Positions 51,327-63,814 of a stretch of DNA of 64,000 nucleotides are shown in pieces. The notes below the pieces were generated by a model. It was not told the origin of the DNA and searched no databases. It was given only the letters and a program-made list of their open reading frames with translations. Position 1 is the stretch's first letter; the number at the start of each line of letters is the position of its first letter. The position numbers and the translations under genes are program-made. This DNA comes from Hydractinia symbiolongicarpus (taxonomy: Eukaryota > Cnidaria > Hydrozoa > Anthoathecata > Hydractiniidae): contig NC_079886.1 of the NCBI RefSeq assembly GCF_029227915.1, positions 4,650,001 through 4,714,000 on the forward strand. The letters are read 5' to 3'.

Positions 51327-51697
51327 GATATTGAACTTTCACCTTATGAATGTGATAATAGAGACAATTGAACTTCAAGAAGAAACATTTTTCTTAATTT
51401 GACATGATTGCTGGAACTCAGCGATTACACTGGGCGCGTTGGTAGCGCTTTATTTAAAAATTTAGATAAATAACTCATTTTTTAATGTGGGACCAATGCT
51501 AGTCGTTAGTGCGCGCTAAAGAAATAGAGACAGTTTCAAAAACTACATTTCATTGAATTCCTAACGGTATCAGTCTGTTTGGGTTTCAACGGTTGGGTCA
51601 CGTATTCGTACCGACATGTATTTAGCGATATTTTTTTGACATTACTAGGTTGCATCGCTTTACCAGTGAAACCGTTGACTGTGGGACTTAATTGAAT

Positions 51698-51905
51698 GAT
51701 TTTGGACTTTAACTTTGTAAATGTGATAATTGAGACAATTGACAAAAACTACATTTTATTGCCTTTCTAACGGTATCAGTCCGTTTCAGTTAAAAAGGTT
51801 GCGTCACATATTCGTACCAACATGTAATTAGCGATATTTTTCTGATAGAACTAAGTTGCATCGCGTTTAACAGTGAAACGACTGACTGTGGGACTTAATT
51901 GAACT
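51698..51905 (+). repeat. 208-bp short monomer
   Basis: Same joint, with CATTTTATTGCC. Confidence 0.92.
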
Positions 51906-53970
51906 TATTTAGGATTTTGACCTTATAAATGTGATAAATGAGACAATTGGATTCCAAGAATTAATTCTTAATTTCACATGATTGTTGGAATTGACCGATT
52001 ACAACGGACGCTGTGGTAGCGGTTCATTTAAAAAGTTAGATAAATAAGTCATTTTTACTGTGGGACCAATCCTAGCCGTTAGCGCGCGCTGAAGAAATTA
52101 GGACATTTTCAAAAACTACATTTCATTGACTTTCTAACGGTATCAACCCGTTAGAGTTAGAATGGCCGCGTCACATATTCGTACTAACATGTATTTAGTG
52201 ACATTTTTCTGATACTACTAAGTTGCATCGCTATTAACAGTGAAACGATTGACTGTGGGATTTAATTGAACTGATTTTGGACTTTGACCTGATCAATGTG
52301 ATAAATGCGCCAATTGGACTCCTAGAAATAACATTTTTCTTGATTGGACATGATTGCTGGAACTCAGCGATTACACTGGGCGCGGTGGTAGCGCTTTATT
52401 TAAAAATTTAGATAAATAACTCATTTTTTACTGTGGGACCAATGCTAGTCGTTAGCGCGCGCTAAAGAAATAGAGACAGTTTCAAAAACTACATTTCATT
52501 GAATTCCTAACGGTATCAGTCCGTTTGGGTTTCAACGGTTGGGTCACGTATTAGTACCGACATGTATTTAGCGATATTTTTTTTGATATTACTAGGTTGT
52601 ATCGCTTTACCAGTGAAACCGTTGACTGTGGGACTTAATTGAATGATTTTGGACTTTAACTTTGTAAATGTGATAATTGAGACAATTGACAAAAACTACA
52701 TTTTATTTACTTTCTAACGGTATCAGTCCGTTTCAGTTAAAAAGGTTGCGTCACATATTCGTACCAACATGTAATTAGGGATATTTTTCTGATAGAACTA
52801 AGTTGCATCGCTTTTAACAGTGAAACGACTGACTGTGGGACTTAATTGAACTGATTTAGGATTTTGACCTTATAAATGTGATAAATGAGACAATTGGATT
52901 CCAAGAATTAACATTCTTCTCAATTTCACATGATTGTTGGAATTGACCGATTACAACGGGCGCTGTGGTAGCGGTTTATTTAAAAAGTTAGATAAATAAG
53001 TCATTTTTACTGTGGGACCAATCCTAGCCGCTAGTGCGCGCTGAAGAAATTAAGACACTTTCAAAAACTACATTTCATTAACTTTCTAGTGTTATTAACC
53101 CGTTAGAGTTAGAACGGCCGCGTCACATATACGTACCAACATGTATTTAGTGATATTTTTCAGAAATTACTAAGTTGTATGGCTTTTAACAATGAAACGA
53201 CTGACTGTGGGACTTAATTGAACGGATTTTTGACTTTGACCTGATCAATGTGATAAATGAGCCAATTGGACTTCTAGAAATAACATTCTTCTTGATTTGA
53301 CATGATTGCTGGAACTCAGCAGTTACACTGGGCGCTGTGTTAGAGCTTCATTTAAAAATGTAGATAAATAAGTCATTTTTTACTGCGGGACCAATCCTAG
53401 CTGTTAGCGCGCGCTGAAGAAATAGACACAGTTTCAAAAACTACATTTCATTGACTACCTAACGGCATCAGTCCGTTTGAGTTTCAATGGTTGGGTCACG
53501 TATTCGTACCAACATGTACTTAGCGATATTTTTCTGATAGTACTAGGTTGCATCGCTTTTAACAGTGAAACGATTGACTGTGGGACTTAATTGAACTGAT
53601 TTTGGACTGTCACCTTACAAATGAGATAAATGAGACAATTGGATTCCAAGAAACAACATTCTTCTTAATTTGACATGATTGCTGGAACTTAGCGATTACA
53701 CTGGCCTCTGTGGTAGCGCTTCATTTAAAAATTTAGATAAATAAGTCATCTTTTACTGCAGGACCAATCCTAGCTGTTAGCGCGCGCTGAAGAAATAGAG
53801 ACAGTTTCAAAAACTACATATCATTGACTTTCTAACGGTATCAAGCCGTTTGAGTTTCAATGGTTGGGTCACGTATTCGTACCAACATGTACTTTGCGAT
53901 ATTTTTCTGATATTACCAGGCTGAAACGCTTTTAACAGTGAAACGATTGACTGTGGGATTTAATTGAACT
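51906..53970 (+). repeat. 2065-bp HOR, copy R1
   Basis: Five full monomers and one 208-bp monomer (52645-52852). The first monomer has a short internal loss (GAATTAATTCTTAATTTC for GAATTAACATTCTTCTTAAT) present in both copies. GAACTTATTTAGG is at 51901 and 53966. GATCAATG is at 52291 and 54356. Confidence 0.9.
52645..52852 (+). repeat. 208-bp short monomer
   Basis: Same joint, in HOR R1. ATGTAATTAGGGATA variant. Confidence 0.92.
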
Positions 53971-56035
53971 TATTTAGGATTTTGACCTTATAAATGTGAT
54001 AAATGAGACAATTGGATTCTAAGAATTAATTCTTAATTTCACATGATTGTTGGAATTGACCGATTACAACGGACGCTGTGGTAGCGGTTCATTTAAAAAG
54101 TTAGATAAATAAGTCATTTTTACTGTGGGACCAATCCTAGCCGTTAGCGCGCGCTGAAGAAATTAGGACATTTTCAAAAACTACATTTCATTGACTTTCT
54201 AACGGTATCAACCCGTTAGAGTTAGAATGGCCGCGTCACATATTCGTACTAACACGTATTTAGTGAAATTTTTCTAATACTACTAAGTTGCATCGCTATT
54301 AACAGTGAAACGATTGCCTGTGGGATTTAATTGAACTGATTTTGGACTTTGACCTGATCAATGTGATAAATGAGCCAATTGGACTCCTAGAAATAACATT
54401 CTTCTTGATTTGACATGATTGCTGGAACTCAGCGATTACACTGGGCGCCGTGGTAGCGCTTTATTTAAAAATTTAGATAAATAACTCATTTTTTACTGTG
54501 GGACCAATGCTAGTCGTTAGCGCGCGCTAAAGAAATAGAGACAGTTTCAAAAACTACATTTCATTGAATTCCTAACGGTATCAGTCCGTTTGGGTTTCAA
54601 CGGTTGGGTCACGTATTAGTACCGACATGTATTTAGCGATATTTTTTTTGATATTACTAGGTTGTATCGCTTTACCAGTGAAACCGTTGACTGTGGGACT
54701 TAATTGAATGATTTTGGACTTTAACTTTGTAAATGTGATAATTGAGACAATTGACAAAAACTACATTTTATTTACTTTCTAACGGTATCAGTCCGTTTCA
54801 GTTAAAAAGGTTGCGTCACATATTCGTACCAACATGTAATTAGGGATATTTTTCTGATAGAACTAAGTTGCATCGCTTTTAACAGTGAAACGACTGACTG
54901 TGGGACTTAATTGAACTGATTTAGGATTTTGACCTTATAAATGTGATAAATGAGACAATTGGATTCCAAGAATTAACATTCTTCTTAATTTCACATGATT
55001 GTTGGAATTGACCGATTACAACGGGCGCTGTGGTAGCGGTTTATTTAAAAAGTTAGATAAATAAGTCATTTTTACTGTGGGACCAATCCTAGCCGCTAGT
55101 GCGCGCTGAAGAAATTAAGACACTTTCAAAAACTACATTTCATTAACTTTCTAGTGTTATTAACCCGTTAGAGTTAGAACGGCCGCGTCACATATACGTA
55201 CCAACATGTATTTAGTGATATTTTTCAGAAATTACTAAGTTGTATGGCTTTTAACAATGAAACGATTGACTGTGGGTCTTAATTGAACGGATTTTTGACT
55301 TTGACCTGATCAATGTGATAAATGAGCCAATTGGACTTCTAGAAATAACATTCTTCTTGATTTGACATGATTGCTGGAACTCAGCAGTTACACTGGGCGC
55401 TGTGTTAGAGCTTCATTTAAAAATGTAGATAAATAAGTCATTTTTTACTGCGGGACCAATCCTAGCTGTTAGCGCGCGTTGAAGAAATAGACACAGTTTC
55501 AAAAACTACATTTCATTGACTACCTAACGGCATCAGTCCGTTTGAGTTTCAATGGTTGGGTCACGTATTCGTACCAACATGTACTTAGCGATATTTTTCT
55601 GATAGTACTAGGTTGCATCGCTTTTAACAGTGAAACGATTGACTGTGGGACTTAATTGAACTGATTTTGGACTGTCACCTTACAAATGAGATAAATGAGA
55701 CAATTGGATTCCAAGAAACAACATTCTTCTTAATTTGACATGATTGCTGGAACTTAGCGATTACACTGGCCTCTGTGGTAGCGCTTCATTTAAAAATTTA
55801 GATAAATAAGTCATCTTTTACTGCAGGACCAATCCTAGCTGTTAGCGCGCGCTGAAGAAATAGAGACAGTTTCAAAAACTACATATCATGGACATTCTAA
55901 CGGTATCAAGCCGTTTGAGTTTCAATGGTTGGGTCACGTATTCGTACCAACATGTACTTTGCGATATTTTTCTGATATTACCAGGTTGAAACGCTTTTAA
56001 CAGTGAAACGATTGACTGTGGGATTTAATTGAACT
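53971..56035 (+). repeat. 2065-bp HOR, copy R2
   Basis: Tandem copy of R1 at exactly 2065 bp. Differences noticed include GGGTCTTAATTG near 55274 against GGGACTTAATTG, GCGCGTTGAAG near 55484 against GCGCGCTGAAG, and ATGGACATTC near 55888 against TTGACTTTC. Confidence 0.9.
54710..54917 (+). repeat. 208-bp short monomer
   Basis: R2 counterpart of 52645-52852. Confidence 0.92.
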
Positions 56036-56780
56036 GATTTTGGACTGTCACCTTACAAATGTAATAAATGACACAATTGGACTCCAAGAAATAACATTCT
56101 TCTTAGATCGGCATGATTGCCGGAACTCACCGATTAAATTGGGTGCTGTGGTAGCGCTTCATTTAAAAATGGAGATAAATAAGTCATTTTCTTCTGTGGC
56201 ACCAATCCCAGCCATTATCGCACCCTTAAGAAGTAGAGACAGTTTTAAAAACTACATTTCATTGACTTTCTAACGGTATCAACCCGTTAGAGTTAGAATG
56301 GCCGCGTCACATATTCGTACTAACATGTATTTAGTGACATTTTTCTGATACTACTAAGTTGCATCGCTATTAACAGTGAAACGATTGACTGTGGGATTTA
56401 ATTGAACTGATTTTGGACTTTGACCTGATCAATGTGATAAATGAGCCAATTGGACTCCTAGAAATAACATTCTTCTTGATTTGACATGATTGCTGGAACT
56501 CAGCGATTACACTGGGCGCCGTGGTAGCGCTTTATTTAAAAATTTAGATAAATAACTCATTTTTTACTGTGGGACCAATGCTAGTCGTTAGCGCGCGCTA
56601 AAGAAATAGAGACAGTTTCAAAAACTACATTTCATTGAATTCCTAACGGTATCAGTCCGTTTGGGTTTCAACGGTTGGGTCACGTATTAGTACCGACATG
56701 TATTTAGCGATATTTTTTTTGATATTACTAGGTTGTATCGCTTTACCAGTGAAACCGTTGACTGTGGGACTTAATTGAAT

Positions 56781-56988
56781 GATTTTGGACTTTAACTTTG
56801 TAAATGTGATAATTGAGACAATTGACAAAAACTACATTTTATTTACTTTCTAACGGTATCAGTCCGTTTCAGTTAAAAAGGTTGCGTCACATATTCATAC
56901 CAACATGTAATTAGGGATATTTTTCTGATAGAACTAAGTTGCATCGCTTTTAACAGTGAAACGACTGACTGTGGGACTTAATTGAACT
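56781..56988 (+). repeat. 208-bp short monomer
   Basis: R3, first of two. Private ATTCATACC variant. Confidence 0.92.
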
Positions 56989-57732
56989 GATTTAGGACTT
57001 TGACCTTATAAATGTGATAAATGAGACAATTGGATTCCAAGAATTAACATTCTTCTTAATTTCACATGATTGTTGGAATTGACCGATTACAACGGGCGCT
57101 GTGGTAGCGGTTTATTTAAAAAGTTAGATAAATAAGTCATTTTTACTGTGGGACCAATCCTAGCCGCTAGTGCGCGCTGAAGAAATTAAGACACTTTCAA
57201 AAACTACATTTCATTAACTTTCTAGTGTTATTAACCCGTTAGAGTTAGAACGGCCGCGTCACATATACGTACCAACATGTATTTAGTGATATTTTTCAGA
57301 AATTACTAAGTTGTATGGCTTTTAACAATGAAACGATTGACTGTGGGACTTAATTGAACGGATTTTTGACTTTGACCTGATCAATGTGATAAATGAGCCA
57401 ATTGGACTCCTAGAAATAACATTCTTCTTGATTTGACATGATTGCTTGAACTCAGCGATTAAACTGGGCGCTGTGGTAGCGCTTCATTTAAAAAGTTAGA
57501 CAAATATGTCATTTTTTACTGTGGGACCAATCCTAGCTGTTAGCGCGCGCTAAAGAAATAGAGACAGTTTCAAAAACTACATTTCATTGAATTCCTAACG
57601 GTATCAGTCCGTTTGGGTTTCAACGGTTGGGTCACGTATTAGTACCGACATGTATTTAGCGATATTTTTTTTGATATTACTAGGTTGTATCGCTTTACCA
57701 GTGAAACCGTTGACTGTGGGACTTAATTGAAT

Positions 57733-57940
57733 GATTTTGGACTTTAACTTTGTAAATGTGATAATTGAGACAATTGACAAAAACTACATTTTATTTACTT
57801 TCTAACGGTATCAGTCCGTTTCAGTTAAAAAGGTTGCGTCACATATTCGTACCAACATGTAATTAGGGATATTTTTCTGATAGAACTAAGTTGCATCGCT
57901 TTTAACAGTGAAACGACTGACTGTGGGACTTAATTGAACT
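57733..57940 (+). repeat. 208-bp short monomer
   Basis: R3, second of two, 952 bp after the first. Confidence 0.92.
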
Positions 57941-59428
57941 GATTTAGGATTTTGACCTTATAAATGTGATAAATGAGACAATTGGATTCCAAGAATTAAC
58001 ATTCTTCTTAATTTCACATGATTGTTGGAATTGACCGATTACAACGGGCGCTGTGGTAGCGGTTTATTTAAAAAGTTAGATAAATAAGTCATTTTTACTG
58101 TGGGACCAATCCTAGCCGCTAGTGCGCGCTGAAGAAATTAAGACACTTTCAAAAACTACATTTCATTAACTTTCTAGTGTTATTAACCCGTTAGAGTTAG
58201 AACGGCCGCGTCACATATACGTACCAACATGTATTTAGTGATATTTTTCAGAAATTACTAAGTTGTATGGCTTTTAACAATGAAACGATTGACTGTGGGA
58301 CTTAATTGAACGGATTTTTGACTTTGACCTGATCAATGTGATAAATGAGCCAATTGGACTCCTAGAAATAACATTCTTCTTGATTTGACATGATTGCTTG
58401 AACTCAGCGATTAAACTGGGCGCTGTGGTAGCGCTTTATTTAAAAATTTAGATAAATAACTCATTTTTTACTGTGGGACCAATGCTAGTCGTTAGCGCGC
58501 GCTAAAGAAATAGAGACAGTCTCAAAAACTACATTCCATTGACTTTCTAACGGTGTCAGTCCGTTTGAGTTACAACGGTGGTGTCACATTTTCGTACCAA
58601 CATGTATTTAGCGATACTTTTTTGATATTACTAGGTTGCATCGCTTTAACAGTGAAACGGTTGACTCTGGGACTTAATTGAATGATTTTGGACTGTCACC
58701 TTACAAATGTAATAAATGACACAATTGGACTCCAAGAAATAACATTCTTCTTAGATCGGCATGATTGCCGGAACTCACCGATTAAATTGGGTGCTGTGGT
58801 AGCGCTTCATTTAAAAATGGAGATAAATAAGTCATTTTCTTTTGTGGCACCAATCCCAGCCATTATCGCACCCTTAAGAAGTAGAGACAGTTTTAAAAAC
58901 TACATTTCATTGACTTTCTAACGGTATCAACCCGTTAGAGTTAGAATGGCCGCGTCACATATTCGTACTAACATGTATTTAGTGACATTTTTCTGATACT
59001 ACTAAGTTGCATCGCTATTAACAGTGAAACGATTGACTGTGGGATTTAATTGAACTGATTTTGGACTTTGACCTGATCAATGTGATAAATGAGCCAATTG
59101 GACTCCTAGAAATAACATTCTTCTTGATTTGACATGATTGCTGGAACTCAGCGATTACACTGGGCGCCGTGGTAGCGCTTTATTTAAAAATTTAGATAAA
59201 TAACTCATTTTTTACTGTGGGACCAATGCTAGTCGTTAGCGCGCGCTAAAGAAATAGAGACAGTTTCAAAAACTACATTTCATTGAATTCCTAACGGTAT
59301 CAGTCCGTTTGGGTTTCAACGGTTGGGTCACGTATTAGTACCGACATGTATTTAGCGATATTTTTTTTGATATTACTAGGTTGTATCGCTTTACCAGTGA
59401 AACCGTTGACTGTGGGACTTAATTGAAT

Positions 59429-59636
59429 GATTTTGGACTTTAACTTTGTAAATGTGATAATTGAGACAATTGACAAAAACTACATTTTATTTACTTTCTA
59501 ACGGTATCAGTCCGTTTCAGTTAAAAAGGTTGCGTCACATATTCGTACCAACATGTAATTAGGGATATTTTTCTGATAGAACTAAGTTGCATCGCTTTTA
59601 ACAGTGAAACGACTGACTGTGGGACTTAATTGAACT
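59429..59636 (+). repeat. 208-bp short monomer
   Basis: R4 counterpart of 56781-56988. Confidence 0.92.
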
Positions 59637-60380
59637 GATTTAGGACTTTGACCTTATAAATGTGATAAATGAGACAATTGGATTCCAAGAATTAACATTC
59701 TTCTTAATTTCACATGATTGTTGGAATTGACCGATTACAACGGGCGCTGTGGTAGCGGTTTATTTAAAAAGTTAGATAAATAAGTCATTTTTACTGTGGG
59801 ACCAATCCTAGCCGCTAGTGCGCGCTGAAGAAATTAAGACACTTTCAAAAACTACATTTCATTAACTTTCTAGTGTTATTAACCCGTTAGAGTTAGAACG
59901 GCCGCGTCACATATACGTACCAACATGTATTTAGTGATATTTTTCAGAAATTACTAAGTTGTATGGCTTTTAACAATGAAACGATTGACTGTGGGACTTA
60001 ATTGAACGGATTTTTGACTTTGACCTGATCAATGTGATAAATGAGCCAATTGGACTCCTAGAAATAACATTCTTCTTGATTTGACATGATTGCTTGAACT
60101 CAGCGATTAAACTGGGCGCTGTGGTAGCGCTTCATTTAAAAAGTTAGACAAATATGTCATTTTTTACTGTGGGACCAATCCTAGCTGTTAGCGCGCGCTA
60201 AAGAAATAGAGACAGTTTCAAAAACTACATTTCATTGAATTCCTAACGGTATCAGTCCGTTTGGGTTTCAACGGTTGGGTCACGTATTAGTACCGACATG
60301 TATTTAGCGATATTTTTTTTGATATTACTAGGTTGTATCGCTTTACCAGTGAAACCGTTGACTGTGGGACTTAATTGAAT

Positions 60381-60588
60381 GATTTTGGACTTTAACTTTG
60401 TAAATGTGATAATTGAGACAATTGACAAAAACTACATTTTATTTACTTTCTAACGGTATCAGTCCGTTTCAGTTAAAAAGGTTGCGTCACATATTCGTAC
60501 CAACATGTAATTAGGGATATTTTTCTGATAGAACTAAGTTGCATCGCTTTTAACAGTGAAACGACTGACTGTGGGACTTAATTGAACT
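60381..60588 (+). repeat. 208-bp short monomer
   Basis: R4 counterpart of 57733-57940. Confidence 0.92.
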
Positions 60589-61331
60589 GATTTAGGATTT
60601 TGACCTTATAAATGTGATAAATGAGACAATTGGATTCCAAGAATTAACATTCTTCTTAATTTCACATGATTGTTGGAATTGACCGATTACAACGGGCGCT
60701 GTGGTAGCGGTTTATTTAAAAAGTTAGATAAATAAGTCATTTTTACTGTGGGACCAATCCTAGCCGCTAGTGCGCGCTGAAGAAATTAAGACACTTTCAA
60801 AAACTACATTTCATTAACTTTCTAGTGTTATTAACCCGTTAGAGTTAGAACGGCCGCGTCACATATACGTACCAACATGTATTTAGTGATATTTTTCAGA
60901 AATTACTAAGTTGTATGGCTTTTAACAATGAAACGATTGACTGTGGGACTTAATTGAACGGATTTTTGACTTTGACCTGATCAATGTGATAAATGAGCCA
61001 ATTGGACTCCTAGAAATAACATTCTTCTTGATTTGACATGATTGCTTGAACTCAGCGATTAAACTGGGCGCTGTGGTAGCGCTTTATTTAAAAATTTAGA
61101 TAAATAACTCATTTTTTACTGTGGGACCAATGCTAGTCGTTAGCGCGCGCTAAAGAAATAGAGACAGTCTCAAAAACTACATTCCATTGACTTTCTAACG
61201 GTGTCAGTCCGTTTGAGTTACAACGGTGGTGTCACATTTTCGTACCAACATGTATTTAGCGATACTTTTTTGATATTACTAGGTTGCATCGCTTTAACAG
61301 TGAAACGGTTGACTCTGGGACTTAATTGAAT

Positions 61332-61539
61332 GATTTTGGACTATAACTTTGTAAATGTGATAATTGAGACATTTGACAAAAACTACATTTCATTGACTTT
61401 CTAACGGTATCAGTCCGTTTCAGTTACAACGGTTGCGTCACATATTCGTACCAACATGAATTTAGCGATGTTTTTCTGATACTACTAAGTTCCATCGCTA
61501 TTAACATTGCAATGATTGATTGTAGGACTTAATTGAACT
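61332..61539 (+). repeat. 208-bp short monomer
   Basis: Same joint with GAGACATTTGACAAAAAC. It retains TTACAACGG, unlike most short copies. Confidence 0.9.
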
Positions 61540-62656
61540 GATATTGGACTTTCACCTTATAAATGTGATAAATGAGACAATTGGATTCCAAGAAACAACA
61601 TTCTTCTTAATTTGACATGATAGCCGGAACTTAGCGATTACACTGGCCTCTGTGGTAGCGCTTCATTTAAAAAGTTAGACAAATATGTCATTTTTTACTG
61701 TGGGACCAATCCTAGCTGTTAGCGCGCGCTGAAGAAATAGAGACAGTTTCAAAAACTACATTTCATTGACTTTCTAACGGTATCAGTCCGTTTGAGTTTC
61801 AATGGTTGGGTCACGTATTCGTACCAACATGTACTTTGCGATATTTTTCTGATATTACTAGGTTGCATCGCTTTTAACAGTGAAACGATTGACTGTGGGA
61901 TTTAATTGAACTGAGTTTGCACTTTAACCTTACAAATGTGATATATGAGAAAATTGGACTCCAAGAAATAACATTCTTCTTAAATTGGCATGATTGCCGG
62001 AACTCACGGATTAAACTGGGTGCTGGGGTAGCGCTTCATTTAAAAATGTAGATAAATAAGTCATTTTTTTCTGTTGCACCAATCCCAGCCATTATCGCAC
62101 CCTGAAGAAATAGAGACAGTTTTAAAAACTACATTTCATTGACTTTCAAACGGTATCAGTTCGTTTCAGTTACAACGTTTGCGTCACAAATTCGTTCCAA
62201 CATGTATTTAGCGATATTTTTCTGATATTACTAAGTTGCATCGCTTTTAACAGTAAAACAATTGACTCTGGGACTTAATTGAACTGATTTTGCACTTTAA
62301 CCTTATTAATGTGATAATTGAGACAATTGAACTTCAAGAAGTAACATTCTTCTTAATTTGACATGATTGCTTGAACTCAGCGATTACAGTGGGCGCTGTG
62401 GTAGCGCTTTATTTAAAAATTTAGATAAATAACTCATTTTTTACTGTGGCACCAATGCTAGTCGTTAGCGCGCGCTAAAGAAACAGAAACAGTTTCAAAA
62501 ACTACATTCCATTGACTTTCTAACGGTGTCAGTCCGTTTGAGTTACATCGGTAGTGTCACATTTTCGTACCAACATGTATTTAGCGATACTTTTTTGATA
62601 TTACTAGGTTGCATCGCTTTAACAGTGAAACGGTTGACTGTGGGACTTAATTGAAT

Positions 62657-62864
62657 GATTTTGGACTTTAACTTTGTAAATGTGATAATTGAAACAATTG
62701 ACAAAAACTACATTTCATTGACTTTCTAACGGTATCAGTCCGTTTCAGTTACAAAGGTTGCGTCACATATTCGTACCAACATGTATTTAGCGATGTTTTT
62801 CTGATACTACTAAGTTCCATCGCTATTAACAGTGCAATGATTGACTGCGGGACTTAATTGAACT
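62657..62864 (+). repeat. 208-bp short monomer
   Basis: Same joint with GAAACAATTGACAAAAAC. Confidence 0.9.
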
Positions 62865-63606
62865 GATTTTGCAGTTTAACCTTATGAATGTGATAATTGA
62901 GACAATTGAACTTCAAGAAGTAACATTCTTCTTAATTTGACATGATTGCTTGAAATCAGCAATTACACTGGGCGCTGTGGTAGCGCTTTATTTAAAAATT
63001 TAGATAAATAACTCATTTTTTACTGTGGGACCAATGGTAGTCGTTAGCGTGCGCTAAAGAAATAGAGACAGTTTCAAAAACTACATTCCATTGTCTTTCT
63101 AACGGTATCAGTCCGTTTCAGTTACAACAGTTGCGTCACATATTCGTGCCAACATGTATTTAGCGATATTTTTCTGATATTACTAGGTTGCATCGCTTTA
63201 ACAGTGAAATGGTTGACTGCGGGACTTAATTGAATGATTTTGGACTTTAATTTTGTAAATGTGATAATTGAGACAATTGAACTTCAAGAAGTATCATTCT
63301 TCTTAATTTGACATGATTGCTTGAACTCAGCGATTACACTGGGCGCTGTGGTAGCGCTTTATTTAAAAATTTAGATAAATAACTCATTTTTTACTGTGGG
63401 ACCAATGCTAGTCGTTAGCGCGCGCTAACGAAATAGAGATAGTTTCAAAAACTACATTCCATTGACTTTCTGACGGTGTCAGTCCCTTTGAGTTACAACG
63501 GTGGGGTCACATTTTCGTACCAACATGTATTTAGCGATACTTTTTTGATATTACTAGGTTGCATCTCTTTAACAGTGAAACGGTTGACTGTGGGACTTAA
63601 TTGAAT

Positions 63607-63814
63607 GATTTTGGACTTTAACTTTGTAAATGTGATAATTGAGACAATTAAAAAAAGCTACATTTCATTGCCTCTCTAACGGTATCAGTCCGTTTCAGTT
63701 ACAAAGGTTGCGTCACATATTCGTACCAACATGTATTTAGCGATGTTTTTCGGATACTACTAAGTTCCATCGCTATTAACAGTGCAATGATTGACTGTGG
63801 GACTTAATTGAACT
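63607..63814 (+). repeat. 208-bp short monomer
   Basis: Variant joint GAGACAATTAAAAAAAGC. Confidence 0.88.

Larger units (their letters stand above)
48526..51905 (+). repeat. Mosaic of full, 264- and 207-bp monomers
   Basis: It starts as a third pentamer (264-bp monomer at 48526, GATATTGGAC at 48790), then changes to other monomers. At 50856-51326 a 207-bp and a 264-bp monomer are adjacent, the only such pair seen. Part of 50.66-50.90 kb is repeated at once in 50.92-51.03 kb (GACTGCCTAACGG to GCAATATTTTTTTG), and that repeat includes the 207-bp monomer. Confidence 0.8.
56036..58683 (+). repeat. 2648-bp HOR, copy R3
   Basis: It contains material from R1/R2 (CCCGTTAGAGTTAGAATGG, GGGATTTAATTG) plus an internal 952-bp duplication: TACCAGTGAAACC is at 56744 and 57696. 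It has two 208-bp monomers (56781, 57733). Compared with R4 only two substitutions were noticed, at 56194 (C/T) and 56897 (A/G). Confidence 0.93.
58684..61331 (+). repeat. 2648-bp HOR, copy R4
   Basis: Tandem copy of R3 at exactly 2648 bp, with short monomers at 59429 and 60381. The copy ends where GGACTGTCACC changes to GGACTATAACTTTG at 61332. Confidence 0.93.

Noticed and set aside
51536-51745. Minus-strand open frame of 69 codons related to the 79-codon set, and a 71-codon frame at 12016-12231
   Set aside because: Same register of the satellite with local variants. The second lies across two ordinary full monomers and has no counterpart elsewhere beyond chance loss of stops.
52148-52165. 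Telomere-like TTAGAGTTAG within the CCCGTTAGAGTTAG variant
   Set aside because: Only two degenerate hexamer-like units per monomer and no run of TTAGG or TTAGGG anywhere.
56040-56273. Plus-strand open frames of 77 and 79 codons at 56040-56273 and 58682-58921
   Set aside because: They are the same sequence in HOR copies R3 and R4 (2648 bp apart). Their similarity reflects the duplication, and no domain or coding signature is visible.
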